NCBI GenBank assembly: GCA_035352715.1
Contig: DAOPYE010000034.1
Coordinates: forward strand, 1-24,527
From: DAOPYE01 sp035352715
Lineage (GTDB): Bacteria; Acidobacteriota; Holophagae; Holophagales; Holophagaceae
DNA length: 24,527 nt
Reading direction: 5' to 3'
The translations under genes and the position numbers were made by a program. Shown here piece after piece: positions 5,639-13,475 of the stretch. Under the pieces are notes generated by a model. That model made no database searches. It was not told the origin of the DNA and saw only the letters and a list, made by a program, of their open reading frames with translations. Within the stretch, counting starts at the first letter, position 1. Every line of letters starts with the position of its first letter.

Positions 5639-8002
5639 ATGCCACGCCTGAAATGCGGCAAGATGACTCGCATCATGCAGACCATGCTCACACGGGAACG
5701 GCTGTGGCAGCGCGTGGGGGGACCCGCGGCCTGGGCTCTGCCATGGGCCATGGCCGCGGCGTGCGCCCTTCCATGGCTGCTGCCCGAGGACTGGGATGGT
5801 CATCTGCCACGCACATGGATTGCGGCGGGCTGGGGGGTATGCGCGCTGATCCTGGCGCTGGCGTTCGTTCACCGGCGCTGGAGAACGCCCGCGGCCTGCG
5901 CGCTGCTGGCGTGGATCACGCTGCTGGGGCTGGGGCGCGCCGCCCGCTGGGAGCGTAGCCTGCCTGTCGGTTTTGTGGAGCTTCAGGGACGCATCTCGGC
6001 ACCCTGGAGCGTTCAAGGCGAGCGCCGAACGGGGCGGCTTCGCGTCGAAACCCCCGCCTCCCTGCGTGGGATGGAGCTGCTCGTGAACCTGCCCCGGGAA
6101 GGCGAAGCCGCGCCCGCGCCGGGAACCCCCGTGGCACTGCGCGGGGAACTGCAGGCTGTGGAGTCCGGACCCGACTTCATCGGCGAGCGCCTGCTCTGGC
6201 GCGCCCGCAGCGATGGCGCACCCCGCCGCCTGCACCTGCGCTCCGCGCAGATCTTCGAGGCGCTGGGGCCAGCGAATCCCTCCCCGCTACTGCGTCTTCA
6301 GACCTTTGTCCGGCAGCGCTTCGACGCCCTTCCACTGCAGGGGACAGCGCGCGATCTGTGGGGCGCGCTGACGCTGGGGGTTCCGCCGGTGCACGACGAG
6401 GCCTTCAGCGCCTTCGCCGAGAGCGGCACCATCCACACCCTGGTGGTTTCGGGGCTTCAGGTGACGCTGGTGATGATCTTCGTCGAGGCGCTGTGGAGGC
6501 GCCTCGCGGGGCGCAGGGGCAGTCTGGCTGCGGCGTTCCTGGGATTGGCCTACTGCGCCGTCGTGGGCTTCTCCGCGCCGGTCTGGCGTGGATTGATGAT
6601 GGGATTCGCCTGGTGCCTGGGGCGCGGCAGCGGCTGGAAGCTGCCGCCCGCCTTCACCCTGCACGGAGCCCTGCTCCTGTGGCTGCTCGCGCATCCCGCG
6701 GCCGGGTGCGAGCCCGGATTCCTGCTGGCGTGGCTGGCACTGGTGGGCATGTTGTGGTGCGCGGAGCCTCTGGCTGGCGTGGTCTCACCCCTGTTTGGGC
6801 GCTGGGCGTTGCCCTTCGCCCGCTGCGCCGCGCCCTGGCTCACCACGCTGCCGCTGCTCGCGCTGCTGCACGGCGGAGCCCCGCTGTGGGGCGTGGTCGC
6901 GAACCTGTTTGTCCTGCCCCTGGTGGCATTCCTGACGCCGTTGTGTCTTGCGCTGACGCTGCTGCCCGTGGCGCCGCTTGTCCACGGCGCCGGATGGCTG
7001 CTGGCCTGGATGGGAGATCGCGCAGTGCCCTGTTTCGCCCTTATCCAGCCACTGGCCACAGGATATCTCGCGCCGTGGATCCTGCTCTGCCTGGGATGGC
7101 TGCGGCTGGCTCAGCGGCACGCCGCGCTGCGCCGCACGCGGGCGCTGGCGGTCGGCCTGCTGGGTGCATCGCTCGCGCTGGTGGCCTTGCGCGGGGTGGG
7201 GCACGCGCCGACGTCGCTCAGTCTGGAGGCCGTGGATATCGGGCAGGGGGACGCCCTGCTGCTGCGCCAGCCGGGAGGGGATGCGACGCTGGTGGATACG
7301 GGGCTCTCGCCCTGGGCCGCGCGAAGGATCGTGCGCGTGCTGAGCCGGCGGGGTGTGCGTGAGGACTTGCATCTGATCATCACGCATCCGCACGGCGATC
7401 ACGCCGGGGGATGGGCGACGTTGGCGCGGCTCTGGAACCTGGCTTCGGCATCCATTCCCGACACCGCCCTGCCGGTGCAGGCCTGGAGCCCTGTGGCCAG
7501 TCCGGCCATGCTTGCGGGTGCCCATCCCCTGCGGCGGGGCGATGCGTGGACGCGCGGCCACAGCGCGTTTTCCGTGCGCTGGCCCCCCAAGCCCTTCAAT
7601 CTCCCCGACGCCAATATGATCTCCCTGGTCCTGCGCGTGCGCTGGCGGGACCGCGAGCTGTGGCTCATGGGAGACGCGCTGGGCATCCAGGAACGGGATC
7701 TGCTGGATCTGGGAGAACCAGAGCGGGGTTCCTTCCATCGCCTCCTGAAGGTGGGACACCACGGCAGCCGCAGCGCTTCCGATCCCCAGTGGCTGCAGGC
7801 GATGAAGCCCGAGGTGGCGGTCATCACCGCCGGACGGCGCAACACGTTCGAGTTCCCCCATCCAGAGACGATGGAGGGACTGCGGGCCGCAGGTTGTCGC
7901 GAGATCCACATCGTGGGGCCCGCGCGGGGTGTTCGCCTGGAAGCGGTGCCGGAAGGTGCGGGATCTGAAGGCCTCTGGCGCGTCACGACGGGCCAGGATT
8001 AG
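5639..8002 (+). CDS. comEC: ComEC/Rec2 family DNA-uptake channel protein
   Basis: Large inner-membrane protein (up to 787 aa) that carries single-stranded DNA into the cytoplasm during natural transformation. The N-terminal part has several membrane helices and an OB-like segment (about residues 100-200). The Competence domain begins near 265 with HTLVVSGLQVTLVMIF; the family usually has SGLH here, so the His is replaced by Gln. Many helices follow to about 520. The C-terminal metallo-beta-lactamase-like domain starts at VDIGQGDALLL, with the metal motif THPHGDHAGG near 581-590 and KVGHHGSRS near 704-712, so the nuclease-like site looks intact. The start is uncertain: ATGs at 5639, 5663, 5675 and 5684 are in frame and none has a clear Shine-Dalgarno; a later one would leave more room for the divergent promoter. 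No comEA or comF adjoins it. Confidence 0.93.
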   Translation: MPRLKCGKMTRIMQTMLTRERLWQRVGGPAAWALPWAMAAACALPWLLPEDWDGHLPRTWIAAGWGVCALILALAFVHRRWRTPAACALLAWITLLGLGRAARWERSLPVGFVELQGRISAPWSVQGERRTGRLRVETPASLRGMELLVNLPREGEAAPAPGTPVALRGELQAVESGPDFIGERLLWRARSDGAPRRLHLRSAQIFEALGPANPSPLLRLQTFVRQRFDALPLQGTARDLWGALTLGVPPVHDEAFSAFAESGTIHTLVVSGLQVTLVMIFVEALWRRLAGRRGSLAAAFLGLAYCAVVGFSAPVWRGLMMGFAWCLGRGSGWKLPPAFTLHGALLLWLLAHPAAGCEPGFLLAWLALVGMLWCAEPLAGVVSPLFGRWALPFARCAAPWLTTLPLLALLHGGAPLWGVVANLFVLPLVAFLTPLCLALTLLPVAPLVHGAGWLLAWMGDRAVPCFALIQPLATGYLAPWILLCLGWLRLAQRHAALRRTRALAVGLLGASLALVALRGVGHAPTSLSLEAVDIGQGDALLLRQPGGDATLVDTGLSPWAARRIVRVLSRRGVREDLHLIITHPHGDHAGGWATLARLWNLASASIPDTALPVQAWSPVASPAMLAGAHPLRRGDAWTRGHSAFSVRWPPKPFNLPDANMISLVLRVRWRDRELWLMGDALGIQERDLLDLGEPERGSFHRLLKVGHHGSRSASDPQWLQAMKPEVAVITAGRRNTFEFPHPETMEGLRAAGCREIHIVGPARGVRLEAVPEGAGSEGLWRVTTGQD

Positions 8003-8023
8003 CGCTAGATCCGAATCAGGCGC

Positions 8024-9919
8024 CTATCCCTTGGGCTTGGGAAACGCTTTTTCGATGATGGCTTCGGCCGAGGGATAGCCCTTGAATGCCAGGTGGTAGG
8101 CGCGGCGCGCGGGGTCGGGGCAGCGCTTCCAGGCGTTGCGGCGCTCCCAGGGATCCGTCTCCAGATTGTAGAGATCCTCCTGGGGCGGTCGGGTGCTGGT
8201 GCGCAGCAGGTAGTGCATGCGGCCCCGGATCAGGCTCAGCCCCACGGCGCTGTCCAGCACCTCGTTGGTGTTGGTGGCCATCAGATTGCGATCCGCCGTG
8301 ATGGGCCGCAGCAGGCTGGAGCCCTCCAGGGCGGCCTGCTGCTTCTCCAGCCGCTTTTGACCCCACAGGCCCATGAGATCCAGCAGGGTGGGCATCAGAT
8401 CCAGGTTCTGCACCGGCACCCGCTGGTTGGCGATCATCGCGGCGCGATCGCGGTCGCGCAGCGCCGATTGGGGCAGATACATCCACATGGGCACGGAGAT
8501 GGTCTCGACGTAGTGGCAGTAGAAATGGGCGATGTAGCCGTGCTCCTCGAAGGCCTCGCCGTGATCGGAGGTGAAGATCACGGCCGTGTCCTCCAGGCGG
8601 CCCTGGTCCGCAAGGGCCTTGAGAATGCGCCCCATGTGGCTGTCCAGTTCCAGCACGGTGTTGTCGTAGCGGTCCCGTTCGTCCTTGGTCCAGCGCTCGA
8701 ATTCCGGGTGCGTGTTGTAGGGATAGTGATTCGTGTTCAGGTGGATCACGCCCATGAATCGCTGGCCCGTGCGCGCGCAGGCCTCCATCTGGCGGATGCC
8801 TTCATCCACCGTGAACCGGTCGTCGATGCCCCAATCCCGGAAATAGGGCTGCCGGGAACGCTGCTTATCCCAGAACACGTCGGGGGATGGCGTGTTCATG
8901 AACCGGTCCATGCCGCACCAGGACATATCCTGGGAGGACACAAAGAAGGTCCGCATCCCCGCGGCCTTGCCCCATTCCCACAGCAGCGGGGCCTGGCTGA
9001 GATGCGCGGCGGGCTGGAGCGGCGAGATGCCCGTGAGGATGCTGGGCACCGAGATCAGCGTGGCCGACGAGTTGCTGAAGGCCTTGGGAAAGGGGAAGAA
9101 GCCCGCCGGATGGGCTTGGGCGAAGCGCTTGAGCTGGGGCGTGGTCTCCCGCGCGTAGCCGAAGAGCGACAATTCCTGGCGGCGCAGGCTTTCGTTGAGG
9201 ATCAGCAGGATATTGACGGGCGGCGTCGGGTAATGGGCCTGGCCGGGTTCGAGGAGCGCCATGGGCGTGCGGGGTTTTAGTCGGATGGGAGGCGCGTTCT
9301 GGCCGCGGAATTCCTTCCACAGAAAACGTCCGCAGAGGGTCGGCGTGTTCACATCCGGCAGGAAGCATTGCGCGTGTTCCGCCGCCTGGGCGACGCAGAT
9401 CGTGAAACAGCCCCCGGCGACCAGCAGATGCAGGCTTTTGCCGCGCCAGCCCATGTCCCACGAGCGGCGCGTTCGGGCGGTGGTCCGGTGCAGCACCCAG
9501 GCCACCAGCAGGATGGCGAGGCCCAGCGCCACGGCCTGCACGGCATGGAACGAATCCCGCGCCATGACGATGGAATGGGCTGTTTCCCAGCGGATGTAGG
9601 AGAGCGTGAAGAGATCCGGCAAGGAGCGGTTGGCGGTGAAGTAGGCGTAGCTGGATAGCAGGTTCGCGCCGTAGAGGGTGGCGGCGAGCGCCAGGCCGAG
9701 GCCGTACCATCCAGAGCGCCCTGCATGGCGCAGATCGTGGAGCAGGCCTTCCACGCCTCGGTAGATCAGGGCCGAAAGGGCGATCGATAGCGCGTAGACG
9801 GCCGTGCCGATGCCCGCCGATTCCAGCAGGGTGTGCCAGCGCAGGGCGATATCCAAAACCAGCAGCAGGGCGGGAAAGGCGATGTAGCCCAGGATCCCCT
9901 TCAGCCTTTCTCGATCCAC
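8024..9919 (-). CDS. Membrane-anchored sulfatase-family transferase (phosphoethanolamine-transferase-like)
   Basis: A 631-aa alkaline-phosphatase-superfamily enzyme with about five N-terminal membrane helices in residues 10-182 and a periplasmic catalytic domain. The domain opens with NILLILNESLRR (236-247), which matches the GETxR metal-binding segment of EptA-type enzymes. SNSSATLISVPSILTG (282-297) aligns by eye with the EptA nucleophile segment SCGTATAVSVP, placing Ser285 where EptA has its Thr. NTNHYPYNTH (395-404) and TSDHGE (450-455) supply further metal ligands. The likely role is transfer of phosphoethanolamine or a similar group to an envelope glycan or lipid; hydrolysis of a sulfate ester is the alternative. 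GTG at 9919 has GGAGG 4 nt upstream; ATG at 9946 would add nine residues but has no Shine-Dalgarno. It is the last gene of a probable operon, 45 nt after the hydrolase gene. Confidence 0.85.
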   Translation of the reverse strand: MDRERLKGILGYIAFPALLLVLDIALRWHTLLESAGIGTAVYALSIALSALIYRGVEGLLHDLRHAGRSGWYGLGLALAATLYGANLLSSYAYFTANRSLPDLFTLSYIRWETAHSIVMARDSFHAVQAVALGLAILLVAWVLHRTTARTRRSWDMGWRGKSLHLLVAGGCFTICVAQAAEHAQCFLPDVNTPTLCGRFLWKEFRGQNAPPIRLKPRTPMALLEPGQAHYPTPPVNILLILNESLRRQELSLFGYARETTPQLKRFAQAHPAGFFPFPKAFSNSSATLISVPSILTGISPLQPAAHLSQAPLLWEWGKAAGMRTFFVSSQDMSWCGMDRFMNTPSPDVFWDKQRSRQPYFRDWGIDDRFTVDEGIRQMEACARTGQRFMGVIHLNTNHYPYNTHPEFERWTKDERDRYDNTVLELDSHMGRILKALADQGRLEDTAVIFTSDHGEAFEEHGYIAHFYCHYVETISVPMWMYLPQSALRDRDRAAMIANQRVPVQNLDLMPTLLDLMGLWGQKRLEKQQAALEGSSLLRPITADRNLMATNTNEVLDSAVGLSLIRGRMHYLLRTSTRPPQEDLYNLETDPWERRNAWKRCPDPARRAYHLAFKGYPSAEAIIEKAFPKPKG

Positions 9920-9923
9920 CCAT

Positions 9924-9928
9924 CCTCC
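9924..9928 (-). promoter_or_regulatory. Shine-Dalgarno supporting a GTG start for the sulfatase-like gene
   Basis: GGAGG on the minus strand, a 4-nt spacer ATGG, then GTG at 9919. The ATG at 9946 is preceded only by a sequence with no purine-rich match. Confidence 0.6.
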
Positions 9929-9964
9929 GGTTTTCAATCCGGTCATTAGATCACGGTCGATGGC

Positions 9965-11029
9965 TTATTCCGCCAAGCGTTTCAGCCACTCTGCCAGGGG
10001 GCTCAGATCGGCCAGCGGCGTCTCGTCGCTGTAGTTGCGCACGGCGGCAGAGGCCTTCAGGGTGGACCTGGGACGCTCCTCGCGCTTCAGCAGATGATTG
10101 GCCTGGGGGATATCCAACACGAGGCCGTGAAAGCTGGATGGAAACCGATCCGGGCGAAGGCTCTGGATATCTCGATCGCCCCAGACCAGCGCCGCGGGCA
10201 CGCCCAGGCGCGCGATCAGGGCCCATGGATCGATATCCAGCAGCGAGCGCACGAAGGAAAGCGTCTCGGGCGCCATGAGCGCCTTGCCCATCGCCGCCAT
10301 GGCTTCGTGGACCTCTGCCCCCGCCGTGGGGGTTGGCTGCTGCTGGCGGATGGCGTCGAAGACCTGGTCCAGATAGGCCAGGTTGCGGCTGGCGATATTG
10401 GAGGGGAGCTGGGCCTCAAGCATCGCGCGGATGGATTTGGCCATGCTTTGCGGCGGCATGCCGATCAGCATCGCCGCATCGGCCTCCGGGGCCGCCAGCA
10501 GCGCCAGCAGCGCCCCTTCGTCATGCCCCACCAGCAGGATCCGCTTGCCTTTGGCCTCTGGTTGCACGCGAGCGGTGGCGATGGCGGCCTTCACATCGCC
10601 CAGCTGCGCCTCCAGCGAGACATCCAGCTTCGCATCGCGGCTTCCCACGAACCGCTTGTCGAAGCGCAGGCTGCCGAGCCCCTGGGCGGAGAGCCAGCGG
10701 GCCAGATCGCGCCCCGCGTGGCTCTGGATCAACACGCCCGTGCCTGGATCCTTGTAGGTCGGATTGGACCAGTCCCGGTCCACGGCGCCCGAACCCGCCA
10801 CGAACACGGCAAAGAAGGGATGGTGCTGGACCGAGCCGCCAGCCGCCAGGAGGCTGCCCTTCAGGGCAAGCCCCCCCTGTCCCTGGAAGACGAGCGTCCG
10901 CTCGTTGAAGGCCGTGGCTGTTGATGCAGACGAGGCCACCGGGGCTGATGAAGTGGCCGGGGCTGATGATGGTGCGGCCGAAACGATGGGAGCAGCGAGG
11001 AGAAGCGGAAGGAACACGGAACGCAGCAT
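9965..11029 (-). CDS. Secreted alpha/beta hydrolase with Asp in the nucleophile elbow
   Basis: A 354-aa protein with a signal peptide (MLRSVFLPLLLAAPIVSAAP) and a Ser/Ala/Pro/Thr linker (residues 19-40) containing short SSAPA-type repeats, so it is probably periplasmic. The alpha/beta hydrolase core includes FVAGSGAVDRD (76-86), likely the oxyanion region, and LVGHDEGALLALLAA (166-180) at the nucleophile elbow. Relatives usually read GHSEG; here residue 170 is Asp, encoded by GAC. The acid and base candidates are Asp285 or Asp287 (WGDRD) and His312 (QANHLL). An Asp nucleophile is known in haloalkane dehalogenases and epoxide hydrolases, but the rest of this protein looks like the GHSEG esterase/peptidase-type family, so the activity is open. 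ATG at 11029 has GAGG 4 nt upstream. It lies between the 78-aa gene (68 nt upstream) and the sulfatase-like gene. Confidence 0.87.
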   Translation of the reverse strand: MLRSVFLPLLLAAPIVSAAPSSAPATSSAPVASSASTATAFNERTLVFQGQGGLALKGSLLAAGGSVQHHPFFAVFVAGSGAVDRDWSNPTYKDPGTGVLIQSHAGRDLARWLSAQGLGSLRFDKRFVGSRDAKLDVSLEAQLGDVKAAIATARVQPEAKGKRILLVGHDEGALLALLAAPEADAAMLIGMPPQSMAKSIRAMLEAQLPSNIASRNLAYLDQVFDAIRQQQPTPTAGAEVHEAMAAMGKALMAPETLSFVRSLLDIDPWALIARLGVPAALVWGDRDIQSLRPDRFPSSFHGLVLDIPQANHLLKREERPRSTLKASAAVRNYSDETPLADLSPLAEWLKRLAE

Positions 11030-11097
11030 GGGACCTCAAGGCGAGACTACAGGATTCCATGCCGCGTCGAGAAGGAAAGCTCCCGTTCCCGGCGCGT

Positions 11098-11334
11098 TCA
11101 ACGCTGTCTCAGGATCCAGGCCACGAGGCGACGGTGGAAATCCTCGGGATCACCGAGATCCTGCTGCGCCAGCCGCGGCGGTTGATTGGCCAGCCGCCAG
11201 AAGCCGTTCTTTCGATCCAGCATCGCGTCCGGCATGGGCGCAGGTTCAATGGCCGCCGACCGAGGGGCGCTCCGGGCCTGTTCTTTCGAGGCGACTTCCT
11301 GTCTTGGCCCTGGCCTGCGCCCAACGGGATTCAT
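11098..11334 (-). CDS. Small 78-aa protein of unknown function
   Basis: A short open frame that fills most of the space between the hydrolase gene and the divergent glycosylase gene. ATG at 11334 has GGAG 5 nt upstream, the same register as other genes here. The product starts MNPVGRRPGPRQEVASKEQA and ends with a more structured part, MLDRKNGFWRLANQPPRLAQ (residues 38-57), then DPEDFHRRLVAWILRQR. The C-terminal half has balanced composition with Trp, Phe and amphipathic spacing; the N-terminal half is basic and low in hydrophobics. There is no signal peptide or membrane helix, so it is probably cytoplasmic. I recognise no family. It would be the first gene of the operon with the hydrolase and the sulfatase-like enzyme. 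The main doubt is that it could be a chance frame in GC-rich DNA. Confidence 0.55.
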   Translation of the reverse strand: MNPVGRRPGPRQEVASKEQARSAPRSAAIEPAPMPDAMLDRKNGFWRLANQPPRLAQQDLGDPEDFHRRLVAWILRQR

Positions 11335-11346
11335 GACATCTCCACG

Positions 11347-11367
11347 GCATTCCCGGTCAAGGAATGC
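11347..11367. promoter_or_regulatory. Inverted repeat in the divergent intergenic region
   Basis: GCATTCC (11347-11353) and GGAATGC (11361-11367) are perfect complements with a 7-nt spacer. They lie in the 69-nt gap between the 78-aa gene (-) and the glycosylase-like gene (+), so the site could be an operator for either promoter. No clear -35/-10 pair is visible. Confidence 0.35.
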
Positions 11368-11403
11368 GCACCGAAAAACATAGGCTTTTGGCAGACTGTT
11401 GCC

Positions 11404-12003
11404 ATGGCCAGAATCCTGCAAACCCATGTGTCCGCGCTTTTTCCCGAGTCGGGTCCCGTGCGCGCAATGCTTTACGGCGAAGCCCCTGGCCCCTTGGGGG
11501 CGGACAAGAGCGGCGTGCCGTTCTGGGGGGACCGGGCGGGTCGCGCGGTCTACGGCCTGCTCCAGGCGGAGGGCCTGGCGACGGTGCCCACAGGCGCCTT
11601 CGAGGACTGGGACGGCGCGAGGCTGAAGGCGCGTGGGTGGTGGCCTGTCCTGCGCGGCGTGGCGCTGGGCAATGCCTTTCCCGTATGTCCCACGCGGGAC
11701 GGCGATCATTTTCGCGCGCCGACGGACGCGGAGCTCAAATCGCCCGAGAACATCGAGCGCCTTGGACAGGAACTGTCAAATGCTCTCTCGCGCTGCGAGG
11801 GGCCACTGCGCGTCATCGCCATGGGTCGGCGCTCCGCCTGGATCCTTTCCCGCCTGAAGGCGTCCTTCGCTTTCGAGCTGGAGGAACTGCCCCATCCATC
11901 CGCCCAGGGACTGCTTCAGGCCGCTCCCGATAAGGGCCGCGGCCTGAAGCTCGCCGATCTCCGCGCCGCGTGGGAAGCCCGCCTGGGCGATCTGCTGCGC
12001 TGA
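11404..12003 (+). CDS. Uracil-DNA glycosylase superfamily protein (divergent, without the Fe-S cysteines)
   Basis: A 199-aa protein with the UDG-superfamily fold signature. Motif A is LYGEAPGPLGADKSGVPFWG (residues 23-42), close to GEAPGxxED..G.PFxGxAG of family 4/5 enzymes, and continues DRAGR. The central strand segment is VALGNAFPVCPTRDG (86-100), and the DNA-intercalating motif is HPSAQG (164-169). Families 4 and 5 hold a 4Fe-4S cluster with four Cys, but only Cys95 and Cys131 occur here, so the cluster is probably absent. It may remove uracil or another damaged base from DNA, or may have changed function. ATG at 11404 has no strong Shine-Dalgarno; the frame is open further upstream, but family alignment supports this start. 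It is transcribed alone, convergent with the acetylation cassette. Confidence 0.82.
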   Translation: MARILQTHVSALFPESGPVRAMLYGEAPGPLGADKSGVPFWGDRAGRAVYGLLQAEGLATVPTGAFEDWDGARLKARGWWPVLRGVALGNAFPVCPTRDGDHFRAPTDAELKSPENIERLGQELSNALSRCEGPLRVIAMGRRSAWILSRLKASFAFELEELPHPSAQGLLQAAPDKGRGLKLADLRAAWEARLGDLLR

Positions 12004-12018
12004 CCATCAAGCAGATCG
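11988..12018. terminator. Hairpin between convergent genes
   Basis: A 9-bp perfect stem (CGATCTGCT at 11988-11996, complement at 12010-12018) with a 13-nt loop that contains the glycosylase stop codon. There is no real T-tract, so termination is only plausible. It sits in the 22-nt gap to the end of the SGNH gene. Confidence 0.4.
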
Positions 12019-12025
12019 GGGTTGT

Positions 12026-13474
12026 CTATTTCCCGCCCTGCTTCTGCGCGCGCAGCGCGTCCACCAGCAGGCGCGCCACGTGATCCGCGCCGGTGCGCGT
12101 GGGGTGCGTGAAGTCGCCGGTCATCAGGCGTGGATCCGCCTTGTACCAGTGCAGGCTGGCGTCGGGCCCGCCCATGGCGTGGAAGGTGTCAAAGAAGGCG
12201 CAACCCAGCTCGCGGGCCAGTTTGCGCTGGGTCTCCACGATTTTCGGGATGCTGGGCATGGTTCCGATCTGACCTGATCGGTTGCGCTCATCGCGATCCA
12301 TGGGGGCCATCATGAGGATCGAAACGCTGGGCAGGGCCGCCCGGATGCGGCGCACCATCTCGCGGTAGTCCGCTTCGTAGCCGGGGCCTGGGATGTTCGC
12401 GTAGCCCGCTTCGTTGGTGCCGAAGGCCAGGATCACCAGATCCGGCCGCCGCAGCTTGAGCGATGCGATCCAGGCGCCCGCGTTGGCGAGCGTCAGGTGA
12501 TGGATCGCCCCGCCGTTGATACCGACGGCGTCGTAGACGACACCGGGAGCGTCCCGCTCCATCACCAACCCGAAGAGTGTCACCTCGCCATCGCCCTTGG
12601 CCTTCAGGGTGACGCTGTGGTTCTGGTCCGAGGGGATGGCGATGATCTGCTTTGCGGGTTGGGCTTCGCTGGCCGCGGTGCTGATTTCGAAAGCGGCGTC
12701 ATCCACCTTCACCTGCACTGTGCCGCCCCTGGGCCGCGCCATGAAGTGCAGCTCCAGGTGGTTGAAGGGCATGCCCTTGACGGTGCTGAGCTTGGTCGTC
12801 GCGCTGCCGCTGGAACTGAACGACACGCCGCCCATGCCGTAGGCGTATCTTGCGTCGCCGCTGCCCTGGGGGCTGGTGGCGGCGTTGTGCATGCGCCAGC
12901 CTTTGGCTTCGAGGTTCACGCCCAGGTGGCCGTACCATTCCCATGGACGGCCCGGCAGGATCCAGCCGTGACCGGCATTCCCCGCCAGTTTCTGAAAGCG
13001 CGCCCGGGCTTCGCCGGTGATGAGATCGCCCGTCACGGGCGAATCGCCGAAATGGCTGATGCGGACCTGTCCCTGTCCCGCCTCGGCCCTGGCGAGCGCC
13101 GCCAGGAAAGGCTTCAGGGCGTTGGAGGGATCCTCCAGCATGGGGCCGGAGGGCAGGGGCGTCTCACCGTCCTTCAGGACTGGCAGCGGTGCGAAGCCGC
13201 TGGAGGCCGATGGCGTTTCGGAGGGTTCTGGCGATGGCATTGCCTGAGGGTCGAGGGCCGCGCTGGATGGGGCCTCCAGGCCGAGGGGCAGGATGGGAGC
13301 TTGCGTGGGCTCCCACAGGCGCACGCCGGGGTGGCCGTGCAGCGGATCCACGAACAGGCGTTTGAGCTGGGCCGCGCTGACGAGCCGCTGGCTGGCCCAG
13401 TGTTCGGTGAGATAGGGAACGCCGGCGGCGAGGGCGAGGGCGGCGGCGGTGAACCAGGGATTCGGGCGCTTCAT
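12026..13474 (-). CDS. SGNH/GDSL-family hydrolase or O-acetyltransferase partner (cassette gene 4)
   Basis: A 482-aa protein with an N-terminal membrane anchor or signal (PWFTAAALALAAGVPYLTEH, 6-25), a Pro/Ser-rich linker (about 60-115) and a periplasmic SGNH domain. The nucleophile block is ISHFGDSPVTGD (139-150, Ser145), the Asn block is LAFGTNEAGY (349-358, Asn354), and the catalytic pair is Asp454/His457 in GDFTHPTRTG. A beta-rich segment with few catalytic residues (about 195-310) is inserted between the first two blocks, as in the two sister genes. Such enzymes either transfer acetyl groups delivered by an MBOAT protein to a polysaccharide or remove them. ATG at 13474 starts one base after the MBOAT stop codon, so the two are almost certainly co-translated. 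It is the last gene of the cassette. Confidence 0.88.
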   Translation of the reverse strand: MKRPNPWFTAAALALAAGVPYLTEHWASQRLVSAAQLKRLFVDPLHGHPGVRLWEPTQAPILPLGLEAPSSAALDPQAMPSPEPSETPSASSGFAPLPVLKDGETPLPSGPMLEDPSNALKPFLAALARAEAGQGQVRISHFGDSPVTGDLITGEARARFQKLAGNAGHGWILPGRPWEWYGHLGVNLEAKGWRMHNAATSPQGSGDARYAYGMGGVSFSSSGSATTKLSTVKGMPFNHLELHFMARPRGGTVQVKVDDAAFEISTAASEAQPAKQIIAIPSDQNHSVTLKAKGDGEVTLFGLVMERDAPGVVYDAVGINGGAIHHLTLANAGAWIASLKLRRPDLVILAFGTNEAGYANIPGPGYEADYREMVRRIRAALPSVSILMMAPMDRDERNRSGQIGTMPSIPKIVETQRKLARELGCAFFDTFHAMGGPDASLHWYKADPRLMTGDFTHPTRTGADHVARLLVDALRAQKQGGK

Positions 13475-13475
13475 G

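Noticed and set aside
8000..8007. TAGCGCTA palindrome at the end of comEC
   Set aside because: It is only 8 bp, has no loop for a hairpin, and such sites occur often by chance.
8093..9280. 395-codon plus-strand open frame
   Set aside because: It is antisense to the sulfatase-like gene, whose metal-binding and membrane motifs are clear on the other strand.
10921..11403. Extension of the glycosylase frame upstream to 10921
   Set aside because: The extra 160 residues have no domain character, overlap the 78-aa and hydrolase genes, and precede the family's usual N-terminus at the ATG at 11404.
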